Shown here in pieces: positions 11,801 to 23,470 of a stretch of 64,000 nucleotides of DNA. A program made the position numbers and the translations under genes. The notes beneath the pieces were generated by a model. It saw only the letters and a list, made by a program, of their open reading frames with translations. It was not told where the DNA came from and made no database searches. Positions within the stretch are counted from its first letter, which is position 1, and the number at the start of each line of letters is the position of its first letter. Source of the DNA: Spirogloea muscicola (lineage: Eukaryota; Streptophyta; Zygnematophyceae; Spirogloeales; Spirogloeaceae); NCBI GenBank assembly GCA_009602725.1, contig WELB01000071.1:540464-604463 (forward strand). Reading direction: 5' to 3'.

Positions 11801-14800
11801 GAACTCGAGGAATGCTGCTCAGGCTGTCATAGCAGATACATCCACATGTCAAGAGTGCATGCGACAGCTGAGTACAGGCACATGCAGCAGCTCACAGATG
11901 CCAATCTCCGTGCATTTCAGTAGTGAGGAGTGCAGAATGCAATGCAGAATTATGCAGACTGATGATGTAGTGTACCTTGCTCAGAACCTTTTGCAGACTT
12001 GGAAGCACACGGTGGAGGATAGGCTCCAGACAGCTAGGCACCGCAGCTACAGCCTGTCAGCGCGTCTCAGTTTAATATACTGGTCTGGTAAGTGCTTCAT
12101 TGGCTTCTCTTTCTCCCTAGGTGCTTCCCCTGTCCAAATGCTTGGCCAGACAAGGCAAGGCGCGGCTCATGACATCCCACCGAGGAAGATGAATGCAAGA
12201 AATGGCTGAAAAGCATGTATTAGCAAACACCCACAATTATGACATTTCAGCACACACCTCAAGAACTTCCAGGGCATCAATGCTGATCAATGGGTCATTG
12301 ATATATTGAGCCCAGATTTCCAGCACTACTGGCACCACAACTTCTTCCATCTGGAATGCTGTGCTTGCATCTGCATGAAGATTCACAAGCTGATTGAACG
12401 CTTATTGACTGATAGGTGCGTGCACTAACAGACTGTCAAATTCAGACTACTCTCACAGCCGTAGACTCCTCTGCTGTCTAGCCCCTCAAGGTCTTATGCA
12501 TGCTAAGCTCTACCAGGATACCTGCTCTTATCATTGCTGTCAAGGCTTCCAATGCGAGGTGCAATGCGTCCTCAGAAAGCTGTGCAAGTGGAGGTGCACG
12601 CAAGCAGGCAGAAGAGAAAGCTTGTGTGAGACAAAATATCATGAGAGACTCAGATCTAACACTTCTTACTATGCCCACGACTATGAGTAGATAGCCTGCA
12701 ATCGCTCCTCCAGGGTACTGCACTCCTTGCCTATCTGAGTGTCCTTTGATGTGAGCAAGATTTCACCTCAGTAAGCATGCCTGGGGGACCAAAGAAAGAG
12801 CATTCTGATACCTGCGTGAGTAATGGGCCCAGAGAATAGTACAATGTCTTGAGTTGTGAACCAAGGCTGGCTGCATCAAACTTATCCAGGACCTTGGTGA
12901 TGGCTCTGCATGCCCCAACCTTTGTCAATGTTGACCTGCAGAAAACCTCCCCAAGTCATACTGAGCAAAGGCAAGGGGATGAAAGCTGGACAAAGAGGTG
13001 AATGTCAATGGTCATCATGCGGCTCAAGATCTTATAAATCGAGTACCCTACTCAGCTCTTTTGTGATGGTTCCTTACATGACTCACCCCCGGGACATGAG
13101 ATGAGCGCTTGCTGCTTCAAGAATCAATGTTGCCCTCGATTTATCAATCTGAAGTGAGGACGTTGCATTCTGAGATTAGGACCAGTATCAAGTCTGACCA
13201 TCACTGTGGATGGAAGAATATTAGCATGACGCGTTGTGATCTAGTTGCATGTATGGATTTTCAGAATACGAACCTTGAAATGGCCATGTCATAATTTGCT
13301 AGCTTGCATATACTGGGCACCTTGTACAGATCAGTTATTACATCCTTTTGCTTACTCAATAAACAGATTGGCGCTGACTAGCAAACGATCGCGGCAAAGC
13401 ATTCCTGTCAGACCTACCCTGTCAACAAGCTTAGCACTCAATCCAAAGGCACGGGCCTGCAGAAAGGGATACACCTGCTTGCCTGCAACGAGGAGTTTAG
13501 GATTAGCTACACCAGACATACATTACTATGTCCTTCTTGCTACATAGAGCCATGTATCCCAATCCATCTGCAATGGAGATAAGACATTGAGCCTCTCTTT
13601 GCTAACCTCATCAGAATGTATGTTCTCCGTAAACATGGAATAGCATCGATGGATCGTGAAAGGAGGCAGGACCAACCTAAGCTTAAGTCAGACAGTACGT
13701 CATCCACAAGTGTGGTGACCTCAAAGTCCTGCCATATTAGCCACTCACTGAACAAATTAGACCATATTAAGCACCATGAGGTCATCTTTCTTCAACGGAT
13801 GACTATTTCTTCTGAAGACCTGCTCCTACTAGATATCAAAATGACATGCCGACCTTCTCTTCCACAAGTGCCTCCGCGATTGTGCCAAGCCCCAACATTC
13901 CAGCCTCTCGGATCTGCCACACAAAAGGATGGCTCGATGCAAATTAAGTAGCTTGTGTGTGCTAATGGGAGTTACTTTGCAATGACAGATCTTGGGGACA
14001 AGCTGAGACTTTGAATGCTTGCAAATGACTCAGCTTCTGACTCGTCTCATCTGCAGCTGAAGTTGCAGCTGGAGCTGAAACATGTCTCTCTGAAGATGTG
14101 AAACAGAGCTTGATTGCAGAAGTTGGCATTGCAACCAGGCTGACGACCTGAGGATGTTAACAGAGCAGCTTCACCTTCCACCAATCTTTGTGCCCGGAGT
14201 TGCTCAAAGCTTTGGCTTCCTGAAATCGTTGAAAGGCTGCTGCAATGATGTGCTTCACAATCACTGAGCCATGGTTCTCCACAAGCTCTTCAAGAAGCAA
14301 ACAACCTGCAGGGCATATTAAACACATAAGTAGGAGCTGGCTGGTATGGCTGGCAAACAGAACGCAGTCTTGATTTATTGTGTGATTCCAGCCACAAGAC
14401 TGCTCACCTGAAACCCGACAGCTGTACGCCTCATTATCCTCATCAGCAACATATTGATTGGGGTCATCAGACCATTCGATGATCTGCACAGAAAACAGAT
14501 CACTGCTCTGTCAACCTGGTCATGTAATATGAGAGCCTGCACTTTCCGACTACCTTGCCATACTACTGCCCTCTTGGGGCAAGAGGACAATTTGTATTAC
14601 TCCTTGAGCAGCAGAGCAGCAAATCAAGCAAAGCAGGATGACAAGTGTGCATAGCTCAGAAGACTGCACAGCAAATCAGGCAGACTAGCCATTTCTGATC
14701 CAAGGCATTGATCAACATTCAAATAAGTGGACCTAGTCATTGTAGACAACCTCTGCTCCCTTGCCAAAAGTAGTGCAGCTTGTACAGGCAATGTTTACCT

Positions 14801-17800
14801 GCTCCTCAGTCATCTGGAGGTAAACGAACGTGTACTTCACGAGTTCCGGAAGGCCTTGCTCAACCAACTAACACAGCAGAATGACACGTATAGACAATTA
14901 ATCAGACAAAGGAAGATAATTTCAATACCTCGCTAAGTTGCTCACTTGCAAAGCTCATCATTGCTTAGAATGTGGAAAGACAGGTATATAATTTGTCCTC
15001 TTTGAAAAATTTCTGTTGTTATTCCAACCCTGGAAACAGGGGAGGCGACATGATTGTTCAAAGTAACACCTTACCTTGAAGTATTGGGGATGGCATGACA
15101 CACTCATGAGGAACTCAAATACCTGCAAGTTGACAGAAGAAGGCCCTCAGCAGCCTGGAGCCTCATCATTAGCTTTGCATCACCAAAGTAGAGAGATAAC
15201 AGAGTACCAACCAATACTTGCTTGCAAGTTTTCAAATGCAACACATTTTCAAAGCTAGAAACGCTGTTACAGCAACTAGGCTTGCATATCAATAACCGGA
15301 TTGCGGCCGCTGCTGTGTTTTTTCACAAAATGAAGTCTAAGATAGGTACACAATGACTGGGCCTTGCATACTTGACTAGGCCTTGCATACTTGAATCATG
15401 AGCACTTCGAGTCCCTGCTCACTCCCATCCATGTCGTCAAGATTGCCATGAGTATCCTCCAGGCCGGCGCCTGCACCTCTCTCATACACAGAGCTGCCAC
15501 TTGTGAACGTCTGCCAAAGTGATCCCAATATCCCTGCTTCAATTGCAAAGCGTCCAAGCTTATGGACGGTCAGAGAGTCTTCTAAGAGATTAAGATTTTC
15601 CTAGGTAGATTATGCTATGCAAAAGCAGAGGCTCAGATGAATTACCTGGTAGATGCTCTGCAGAAAGCCTTGGAAATTTCTGAACAATCTGGAATAAGCA
15701 CTTGATGACCTATTCATAGAAATTGTCAGGAAAAAGAAGGTTTAGGACAATCTTTATGCCCATGCTGCCAAGTCCTGGTTGCTAAGGAAATGTCAACGTT
15801 GCTCACCTGCATTCGCATTGCCCATTCTGTAGGAGAATCAGATGGCAGAGGTGGTGTAAGCATCGAACAGAAGTATTTGATAAGCTGCGGTAGCATAGGA
15901 GCCATGAGATCCCTTATCTCCTCCTGTCAAAGAAATAATCGAGACACGCACTCATTTATGACGTCTCCCAATAGCTGCAGTCTTACTGCCAACAATAAAG
16001 AAGAGTCATGTTGACTGCGTCCAGAACGTCTGACCTTGATGAGCTTTTTCAGTCATTCAGCTGATATAGTAATCAAAGGCTGACGACAATGGCAATTGCA
16101 TCTGGCTAGGCTGCTTCAGCACACGAATCTGATCCTTCATCCTTGCCTGAAGTAGCCTCTGTGGGACACTAACAAGGGTCGTACACAATTCCTTCTATTA
16201 GCTTAAAAGGAAACTGCAATTATGAGCTGTGTGACTGCTTGTATATCAATGCACCTGGTAGACTCCGCTCATGACTCCCAGCATGGCTATGCAATTTCGA
16301 AGAACATATAAGGCTCGCTGACATACTGATGATGGATAGACCTGCGCCCACACAAGCCCATACCGTACGTTATGCCATAAAATAGAACATGACAGCCGCT
16401 CAGAATGCTGACCAAAGCCCTCTTAGAAATAATCTGGATTAGTAAGAAGGTACCTGGTCACTAGTGAGAATGGAATATAGTACAGGGAACAATTTTGGCA
16501 CCAACAATGGCAACTGCGTATCATCGATGTCATCAGACAACAGAGCCAAGCACTGAAGAGCTCCGTGTACTATCACATTGGAAAACAGATCACAAGAGGC
16601 CATACATGAAATCTTCAAGTCTTTGTGCTTCAAGACAAGCTGACAGAGGAAGAATTGTCTGGCCCAACTTAGAGCAAGAATCAGGCAGCTGTTTGATGGA
16701 TTTGAAGCTGATGGACAAGCAAGCAACACCCAACCCCTGTATCATTGGCAGGCAGTGGTGAGAGGATGAAAGCAGGAGGGCAAGTGCACCTCGTAGTTGA
16801 TTGCTTGGATCTGCAATTGACTCGACGAGGATTGGCATCAGCTCAGGCCACTCCTGTGGCCAGTCAAACTGTGCAATGGCAATGATAGCCATGCCAATGG
16901 CGGTCTGCAATCTTCTCTCACGAACTTCCAAAGCAGCTGGCAACAATGCCTTCATAATGGCCTGTACAATATTAACTATAACTTGAGTCCGCCTCTCAGC
17001 ATGCAACTGAGACATGCTGATTGGAGGGGATGACAGCTAGCTCGAAAATTGATCATTCGAATACAATCTGGCTGGAGAGGACAATGAGAAGGTGTACTGG
17101 GGGGAATATGTTGCGTTCTACTGGATGTGATAAGACTGAAGAACATGCTTATAGTACGAATAGCTGCAGCTTGACATCTGCATTGTGTTGAAGAAGGCAA
17201 TGCCACTATTATTTTACTTTGTCTTCTGCAGATACACTTGGGGGCCTGTAGTGCTCATCGCCTTCTTGCCAGTGCTCCTTGACGTACTGTTTCACCAACA
17301 CAGCAGCTAGGTGTACTAGAGTCAAGCAAATGAGCGAACCAGTGCAGATATGGCGGCCAAGTCTTATGCTGCCTACAATAATTTCCAGATTGTCTCAAAG
17401 AAAGACATATTCGCGATGAATTGCTAAACGAGAAGTCAGAAGGATATCTGCCGAATATCTACATCCACGCCTTGCTGAGTCACAATCCTCGCCAAGACAA
17501 CCCCATAACCTGGCAGAAAAGGATGCATGATCAATCAGCTACTGACAAAGTAGTAACACATATGACATCGTGAATTTACTTGAGGCTCTCCAGCTCCCTG
17601 GTTGCTTTGCAGCGTTGCTGAGATCCTGTGTCGCTAGATTGATGATAGTCTTGTACTGTCCAGCCAAGGCAAGCCAGCTCGAGCTCCTCAACAATCAACC
17701 AGTGGGCAAGTTCACCTGGCTGCTCACTGGCAGCCGCCAGCGCCTGCTCGGCGGTCCGGCGTGTGACCAGGTCGGCAGACATGGTGGCCTCCAGGCGCTG

Positions 17801-17851
17801 CAGGATCCACGCTCTGCCGTCGTCCGCCAGCTCCGCCATGGCAGCTGCCAT
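8846..17851 (-). CDS. IPO9: Importin-9 (karyopherin beta, nuclear import receptor)
   Basis: HEAT-repeat import receptor; in animals importin-9 carries histones H2A-H2B and some ribosomal proteins into the nucleus. The gene fills 9 kb with many small exons. Clear parts: exon 1 17716-17851 (MAAAMAELADDG...), exon 2 17448-17509 (GYGVVLARIVTQ...DIRQ), exon 3 from 17310 (LAAVLVKQYVKEHW), then AIAQFDWPQEWPELMPIL near 16860, LPLLVPKLFPVLYSILT near 16480, EEVVVPVVLEIWAQYIN near 12320, an acidic stretch (DDDEWEELGEG) near 9470, and the last exons ending DVDAARDLINQ at 9139 and DLVEWLRELLRTLA at 8846-8944. The N-terminal importin-beta repeat, the DWPEAWP-like motif and the acidic region near the C-terminus are all typical of importin-9. 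Exon 2 is joined to exon 3 by an apparent AT-AC intron (17311-17447). Middle exons were not all placed, so the full protein is not modelled. The stop at 8846 is the first in frame. Confidence 0.9.
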
Positions 17852-18489
17852 CAGCCCGGCCCCTGGCCGATGCTACAGCCTCATTGCGGCCGCATCTCCC
17901 CGGCGAGCCGCGGGGACTGGGAGACACGCCCGGGCGGGGCAAGTGTGTCCCAAGCTCGCATCAGCCTCCCAACGACGCGGCGCGCTGAGCGGCGCTGCGC
18001 GCGCGGCGCGGCCCGCTCGCCGCCTGCAGGGGCGGGAGAACGGAGCTGCCGAGAACCCGTAAGGATGACGAGTTCAACTTATTATATGATGAAGGGAGAA
18101 GGCGCGCGCGGTGCGCATGAATTGAAAGGGTGGCCAATGCAAAGCCAACAATACACTATTCAGGCAGAAACTAGTGCCAAAAACTAGTGCAAAGCGAGTG
18201 ATGGAGGGCATGGGGCTGGGCTCGCCTCCCACCCAGGGCCCCGCAACAACGGCGGACCAGACGAGGCGTCCTGGCTTTGGCCAAAAGCTGCCGTGGGACC
18301 GATCGATAGAAAGTGGCTCTCGATCGATGGCCCGTTCAGTGTGAGTGAGCCGAAAGGCAGACACAGATCAGCGTTACAGGAACGCCGGCTGTCCAGGCTC
18401 CGCGCAGGCCACGGCCAGCGCCCGGGGGAGCCTGCGGCGCCGCCGCCGGAGGCGGCGCGTGCTCCTGCCAGGTGAAAGGGCGGCCCGCC
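17852..18489. promoter_or_regulatory. Head-to-head intergenic region between importin-9 and BtaB-like gene
   Basis: The two genes start 638 bp apart on opposite strands, so both promoters must lie here. The DNA is GC-rich except for a repeat C insertion at 18096-18187 and a short palindromic pair of ATCGATCG motifs near 18300-18330. No TATA box is evident. Confidence 0.5.
18096..18187 (-). repeat. Repeat C copy (long)
   Basis: Minus strand reads GCACTAGTTTTTGGCACTAG, then a TTGGCCACCCTTTCAATTC block and GCACCGCGCGCGCCTTC. This is one of the longest copies, and it sits in a shared promoter region. Confidence 0.75.
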
Positions 18490-20341
18490 ATGGAGCTCCT
18501 GCGGGGCCTCTGCGACGACCTGCTGGTTCTGAAGACCATGTGGTTCTCCAAGATCAGCGGCGACACGCACAAGGCGCGGCTCGAGTCCTTCTACGGGCCC
18601 CAGGCCCACGCCTGTGAGCGCTCCTCTCCCTTCTTCGCGGCACTACTGCCTGTGCTGCTGGATGAAGTGATTCATGCTAGAAGCACTCCTTAGGTGTGAT
18701 ACTTAAAGGAACTGACAGAACAGGGGGGTCAGAGCAGGTTGTCAGCTTACTTGAGTGTGCAGCACATTCTCGAGCTGGCGCTTGACTGTTTCCCAGCGTT
18801 CCGAACGAGAGACTAGCGTAATGTATGATAGGGTGTTCACAAACTCCTGGGAATCCAGTAGATGTGCGCAGCTAACTTCATCGAGCAGGAAAAAGTCAGC
18901 ATGCTAAAATTAAGCTGCTACAATCGGCACCAATTCCTGCTGACTCTTTGGCTTGCCAAACACGTTTGTCATGCTTGAACCGTGTGAGTTGTATATTCCA
19001 GTCGATCTGAGGAATTTATGCACCTTGCTCTGCTGGTGCTGTTGTGCAGATGATCGCTTCCGAGCGAATTTCTTACATGGCAGGCGTCCCATGCTGCAGG
19101 CATGTGCCGCTGAGGTCCAGGCAATGCAGGACACGTCAGGACTAGTCTGGGTGGACCTGGGCGGCGGGACAGCTGAGAATGTGGAGATGATGGCTGATTA
19201 CATGGACCTCTCCTTGTTTGAGAGGATCTATGTCGTGGACATCTGCGGCCCTCTTTGTGAGGTAGCAAGCAAGAAAGCCAAGCAGCGTGGGTGGAAGAAT
19301 GTGGAAGTAGTGGAGGCCGACGTCTGCGAATTTGTCCCTGCAACCTCAACAGCCAAATTGATCACATTCTCGTACTCTTTGTCAAGTATGTCAGCTCCAC
19401 AAAGGGGACGTTACTCCTGGCCGCTCTGTCTCTACGCGTGGCCCAGCTAGCGATTGAATGGGACTCAGGAGAAACTCTTTGAGCTTGATCAGAGGCCACT
19501 AGCAGAAAAGTAGTGAGAGCATCTTGCAGCTATGTGGCACTTCAGGAGGCTTTAAGCATGCCCAGGTCCAATAGCAGCAGATACTAGCTCTCAAGCTTTG
19601 AAGAGAGCTAAACTAACGAGTGACGTGAAGTGTAGGTTTGAAACGGGCACACACATTGACTAAGTCATAGATGGGTGTTGCTTATGCAGTGATACCCCCC
19701 TTCATGGATGCAGTGGATAAGGCACTTGGCTACTTGGACCCAGCAGGGTTGGTTGGAGTGGCAGACTTCTACACATCAGCCAAATATGATGAGGCACCAC
19801 GGCAGCACAGCTTTCTAACCAGGTGGTTTTGGCGAGCCATATTTGACCTGGATGGCATCGATCTGGGCCCCGATCGCAGGGCTTACTTGGAACATCAACT
19901 CTCTAGAGGTGAGTGCATGGATCTCTAGTAACCCAGGAAACAACCCCCACAATTGACCTGATCTTCATATTGGCAGATCGCTTAGCTTTGCTGTGATCAC
20001 TAATAATAAACACGAAAGCAGTCCTGCTTCCAGTACTGGGAGTCCAAGCTTGCCTCTAGTGGCCTCTGGAGTAGCCAAACTCTATGTTCCATAATTAGCG
20101 GACATTGGTGAGTCAAGCCCAAATACATTAGTCTTTGACTTGAAACCCTATATCAAGGATGACCTTGTGTGCTCTTGATCACTAAGCATGTTATCTCTGA
20201 CCTATTGTGCGAGCTGCTATTGCAGTGTATGAAGTAAATAGAAGTGGGCGCATCCCATATGTCCCCTTCTTAAGAGCTCCATACTACATCTGGTTAGGAC
20301 GTCGCGACAACTCTGGTAGGTCACAAAGCAATGGTCAATGA
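18490..20341 (+). CDS. Betaine-lipid synthase methyltransferase part (BtaB-like, N-terminal half of BTA1)
   Basis: In algae BTA1 makes diacylglyceryl-trimethylhomoserine (DGTS); the BtaB part adds three methyl groups from S-adenosylmethionine. Four exons in phase: 18490-18613, 19050-19385, 19690-19908, 20226-20341; 264 residues. Seen: SAM-binding motif I VWVDLGGGTAENVEMM, IYVVDICGPLCEVA, GWKNVEVVEADV, FSYSLSMIPPFMDAVDKA, then VGVADFYTSAKYD, IDLGPDRRAYLEH and the terminal VNRSGRIPYVPFLRAPYY. The order and sequence match the N-terminal domain of the Chlamydomonas protein. The second domain (BtaA, 3-amino-3-carboxypropyl transfer, with a QSWEDP-like motif) is not found downstream: the frame stops at 20341 and the next gene faces it. 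Either the two activities are on separate genes here or the gene is truncated. All motifs of this half look intact. Confidence 0.88.
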
Positions 20342-21036
20342 CCCTAACTCCACATATTCCATGTAGGGCACACCCACTTTCCCTCGGTCTTCTAGGCTAG
20401 GCAACTCGACTGCCCCAGTGCTGAGGCTCAGGCAGCAACTTTGAGATAACGTGCAAGCGTGAGGTCAATAGAAGCCCCCGAGCAACCCTGCTGCAGCAGT
20501 CTGCCACAGCGCAGGCCGACCGCCCAGCAAGTAGATTCCCATTACAAGAATTTGACGCGTACTGTACACAGTACTTTCAAGCTGCAATACGCTGCCCTTT
20601 GTCGTAAGACAGGGCTGATAAGGAAGGCATGCCTGAAGTAGAATATAAGTCTGCCACCTGATTCCCATGGTAGTGACAAGACCGATAAGTGCACTAGATA
20701 GAGCCCACACCATGTTTTGGTATTCTGTGCTTCAGAGTGGCCCTGGCTCGACGAATCTCATCTTCATTAAGAATATGTCCTGCACAACAGCACCGCATGT
20801 GCCTCTGAGGCTGAGTCTGAGCCTGAAACTGGAATAGGTGTCGAGGAGAATGACCTGGACTTGCAACTCCCTCATGCCGAACGTCTCTAGCTTGCATCCA
20901 TCACGGGCATGCACTTGTCACTCAGCAAGAGACCAAGATTCCCCGAACATCCTGCGAGCGATTCATGGTAAGAAGTCTAGATGATGAAGGCCAAGGCCAC
21001 CATGTTGAGACCAGCGTATGAAAGTACACCCAATCA
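20342..21036. other. Intergenic, converging 3' ends
   Basis: About 700 nt between the stop codons of the BtaB-like gene (+) and the YjbQ gene (-). I looked for a BtaA domain on the plus strand and saw none. Short open frames have no recognisable similarity. Confidence 0.5.
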
Positions 21037-23213
21037 TTAGATGCATGATAATGGCGTCGGGACTTTTAGATAACTGTGGAAGAACACATACTTGCCATCC
21101 GCTCGCCTTTCTCCCTGAATGGTGATGCAGAGGCTCCGACGGCCTCCCTGGTTTCGGTGCTCGTTTAGCCATATTCCCTGCTCAGTGCAACCCAACCCGA
21201 GATGATGCTGGACTGTAAGCAGATGCAAGGTGCTTGTGTTAACGCTCTCTAGGAGCCTGCGTTCTGAATAGGATTCAAGAGAATGCTAGTATTTTAGGCA
21301 TCACACGCTAAGACCTGATAACTACCTGCCAGATGCCCATGTTGAGTCGACCAGACGTGATTGGGATTGTGAGTGAGCTTCCCATCATAGAGGCCTTGAC
21401 ATGAGCTGCCAGGAGACAAGACACTTCAAACTTTGTTACAACAAGAATCAATGATTTGCTCACCAACACAACAAACCCATCATACTTGTAGAAAGCTGCA
21501 ACATTAGATGCAACATCGTTCTTCTTGGACATCTGAACTCAAAGGTGGCAATATAGGTCACTGCGGTCCACTTGTCATTGATAGGACTTCCTTTCAAAAG
21601 CTCAATCTGGTTCTCATCACCCAGCTCAAGCTTGAATTTGTGATCTGATCTCTGCATTTGCTCTGACCTGGCATGTCATCATAACCCTCGTCGAGGTGGC
21701 GATACTGGTTGCCCTGTGGACAACAACAGCAAAGATGAGTTTGGACACAAAAGTCGTTGCAGAAGGCCTTATTTCTGGAAAGATGTACATGTGTCCAATA
21801 CGAGCAACCCATAGCACAGCATTCTCATAACCTCTCATCTGAGAGTGTATTACGCTGCATGGCTTTACTCGAGCCAGTGGATCTTATAGCTGTTACCTCA
21901 GGCACGATACGATCCAGAGACTCTGCCATGTCCAGGGGCACATCAGGACTTGCGTTTTCGTTGATTGTCAGGCTTGCTGATGTGTGAAGCACTGCAATCA
22001 ATGACAGAAAGATCTTGAAGGCTTAAACATGAAGCACAAGCAACTGCTTGCACAGTACTTGAGGACTGGCCAGAACACAGATGTGCTGAGGCTGCCAAGC
22101 ATCAACAACCTCAATGAAGGACAGAAGTAAATATACAGTCTACCAGCTGCTGCTGTAATACCAATTTGAATATAGGTGGTGGGGACTGATCTGACTGGAG
22201 AAGGACAATGGAACTTCTTGCATATGCTAATTGCACCCACCGAAGATATGACAGATACCAACTCGAAATGAGGTAATTTCTGGAATACTCTTTGTGATAT
22301 GGGAGGTGATGATATGGCAACCCCTGCGACAATAGCACTCATGGCCCATTGATGCCATATGTTGGCGCTTGCTCACAACAACGTAACGTAACCTAGGAAG
22401 TAGTCCAGCTTCTTTCCACAAAGTTGATGGTGAATGGTGGTGATCCTTGTGCTGCTTGATCCCCTATCATCGAATTTGCGTCATGATAATCTTGCAGGGA
22501 TGCAAATGCTCATCTCCAATGTGCTTCGATCTTCGCATAGATGTGAAGTACCTTCTGAAGGAGGGGAGCTCAATGGTCCTCTGCACCCACTCCGTGGCAG
22601 TGCCGCCGTCGGCTGGTCAGTTGGATACACGAGCTCAATTTCAGGCACTCCTGAACACCAAGCTTTGAAAGCGGTACAAGCTATTGCTCCAGAAGCAAGG
22701 CGCGCTTCCAGACGCAGGTGAACGCAGAAGCATGAGCTGCAACAAGGTGTCATCTGTTGCAGTATCAAATGTGCTCAATTACGCATAAGAGCTTGGCTTG
22801 AGTGAACCTGCTTAAGATCTCAGAGGAAGGAGGGGCGGGGCGCTACTTACTGATGGTCCCTGTGGCCTCGGCCAGCACCGGCCGCGCAGGTCGCCTCAGA
22901 CGCTCTTGCTTCGGGGGGGCTTGTATCTGCATGGAGGGACGCAGTCCCATCCATTCCCATCAGTGCCGCTGTTGCGCACCGTCGCCGTTGTCACCGCCGC
23001 TAAGATTGCCAGGCCCGCTGAAGGCGCTGGTATCCATGGCGGTGGACATACCTGCCCCCTGACTTGCTCCTTGCTGCAGGGCCGCAGGCGAGCCGGCGCG
23101 GCACCCGCAACCGCCCTTTGCTGGCGGACGTGGCTCAGTGCCGCTGTGTCGCGGAGGCTTGCAGGTGCTGCCTTCGAGGCAGCGGCAGGAGTGGCGGCGA
23201 CGGCGGCCGCCAT
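21037..23213 (-). CDS. yjbQ: YjbQ/UPF0047 family protein with transit-peptide-like leader
   Basis: Eight exons join in phase on the complement: 23052-23213, 22851-22926, 22552-22612, 22241-22323, 21897-21991, 21668-21713, 21326-21405 and 21037-21177, giving 247 residues. The core is the UPF0047 fold: GCHIITSHI, VLHTSASLTINENASPDV, YRHLDEGYDDMPAHVK, GSSLTIPITSGRLNMG, then GIWLNEHR and CITIQGE. The histidines of the HTSAS and DDMPAHVK segments are the residues usually thought to form the active or metal site. Bacterial members are about 140 residues and have a weak thiamine-phosphate synthase activity; the physiological role is unsettled. Here about 85 Ala/Arg-rich residues precede the fold, consistent with organelle (probably plastid) import. 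There are about 20 extra residues after the usual QGE end. Confidence 0.93.
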
Positions 23214-23388
23214 GGCCCCAGCTGGAGACGGACAAGGACGAGAGAGCAGCAGGCGGAATGGTGGACGTCATCTTGCCACTTAGCAAAAGCCTCCCCACCG
23301 CCACTGCTTGCATGTGCTCACTCTGGGATATCAGTGTCCACCCTAGCCAGCTCAATACCCAGTTAACAGGACATTTGTAAGGCTAGAA

Positions 23389-23470
23389 TTGGCCTCCCTT
23401 TCAATTTCATGCGCACCGCGCGCCTTCTCTCTTTCAAAGATAAACTTGTCGTTCTGTGCTTCTTCAATCC
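23389..23470 (+). repeat. Repeat C copy
   Basis: Reads TGGCCTCCCTTTCAATTTCA then GCGCACCGCGCGCCTTCTC and CTTGTCGTTCTG. A LINE-A-like GGGCTGGC...ACAGCC hairpin follows at 23478-23500. Confidence 0.65.

Noticed and set aside
12505-12530. GTATCCTGG donor in importin-9
   Set aside because: The intron ends in a plain CAG with no U12 branch site near it, so a major-spliceosome intron fits better.
21412-21660. Coding-looking minus-strand stretches (FKLELGDENQIELLKGSP and SKKNDVASNVAAFYKYDG) within the YjbQ gene
   Set aside because: They lie in the intron between the DDMPA and HVKASMMG exons, whose phases join perfectly without them; retained only as a possible alternative exon.
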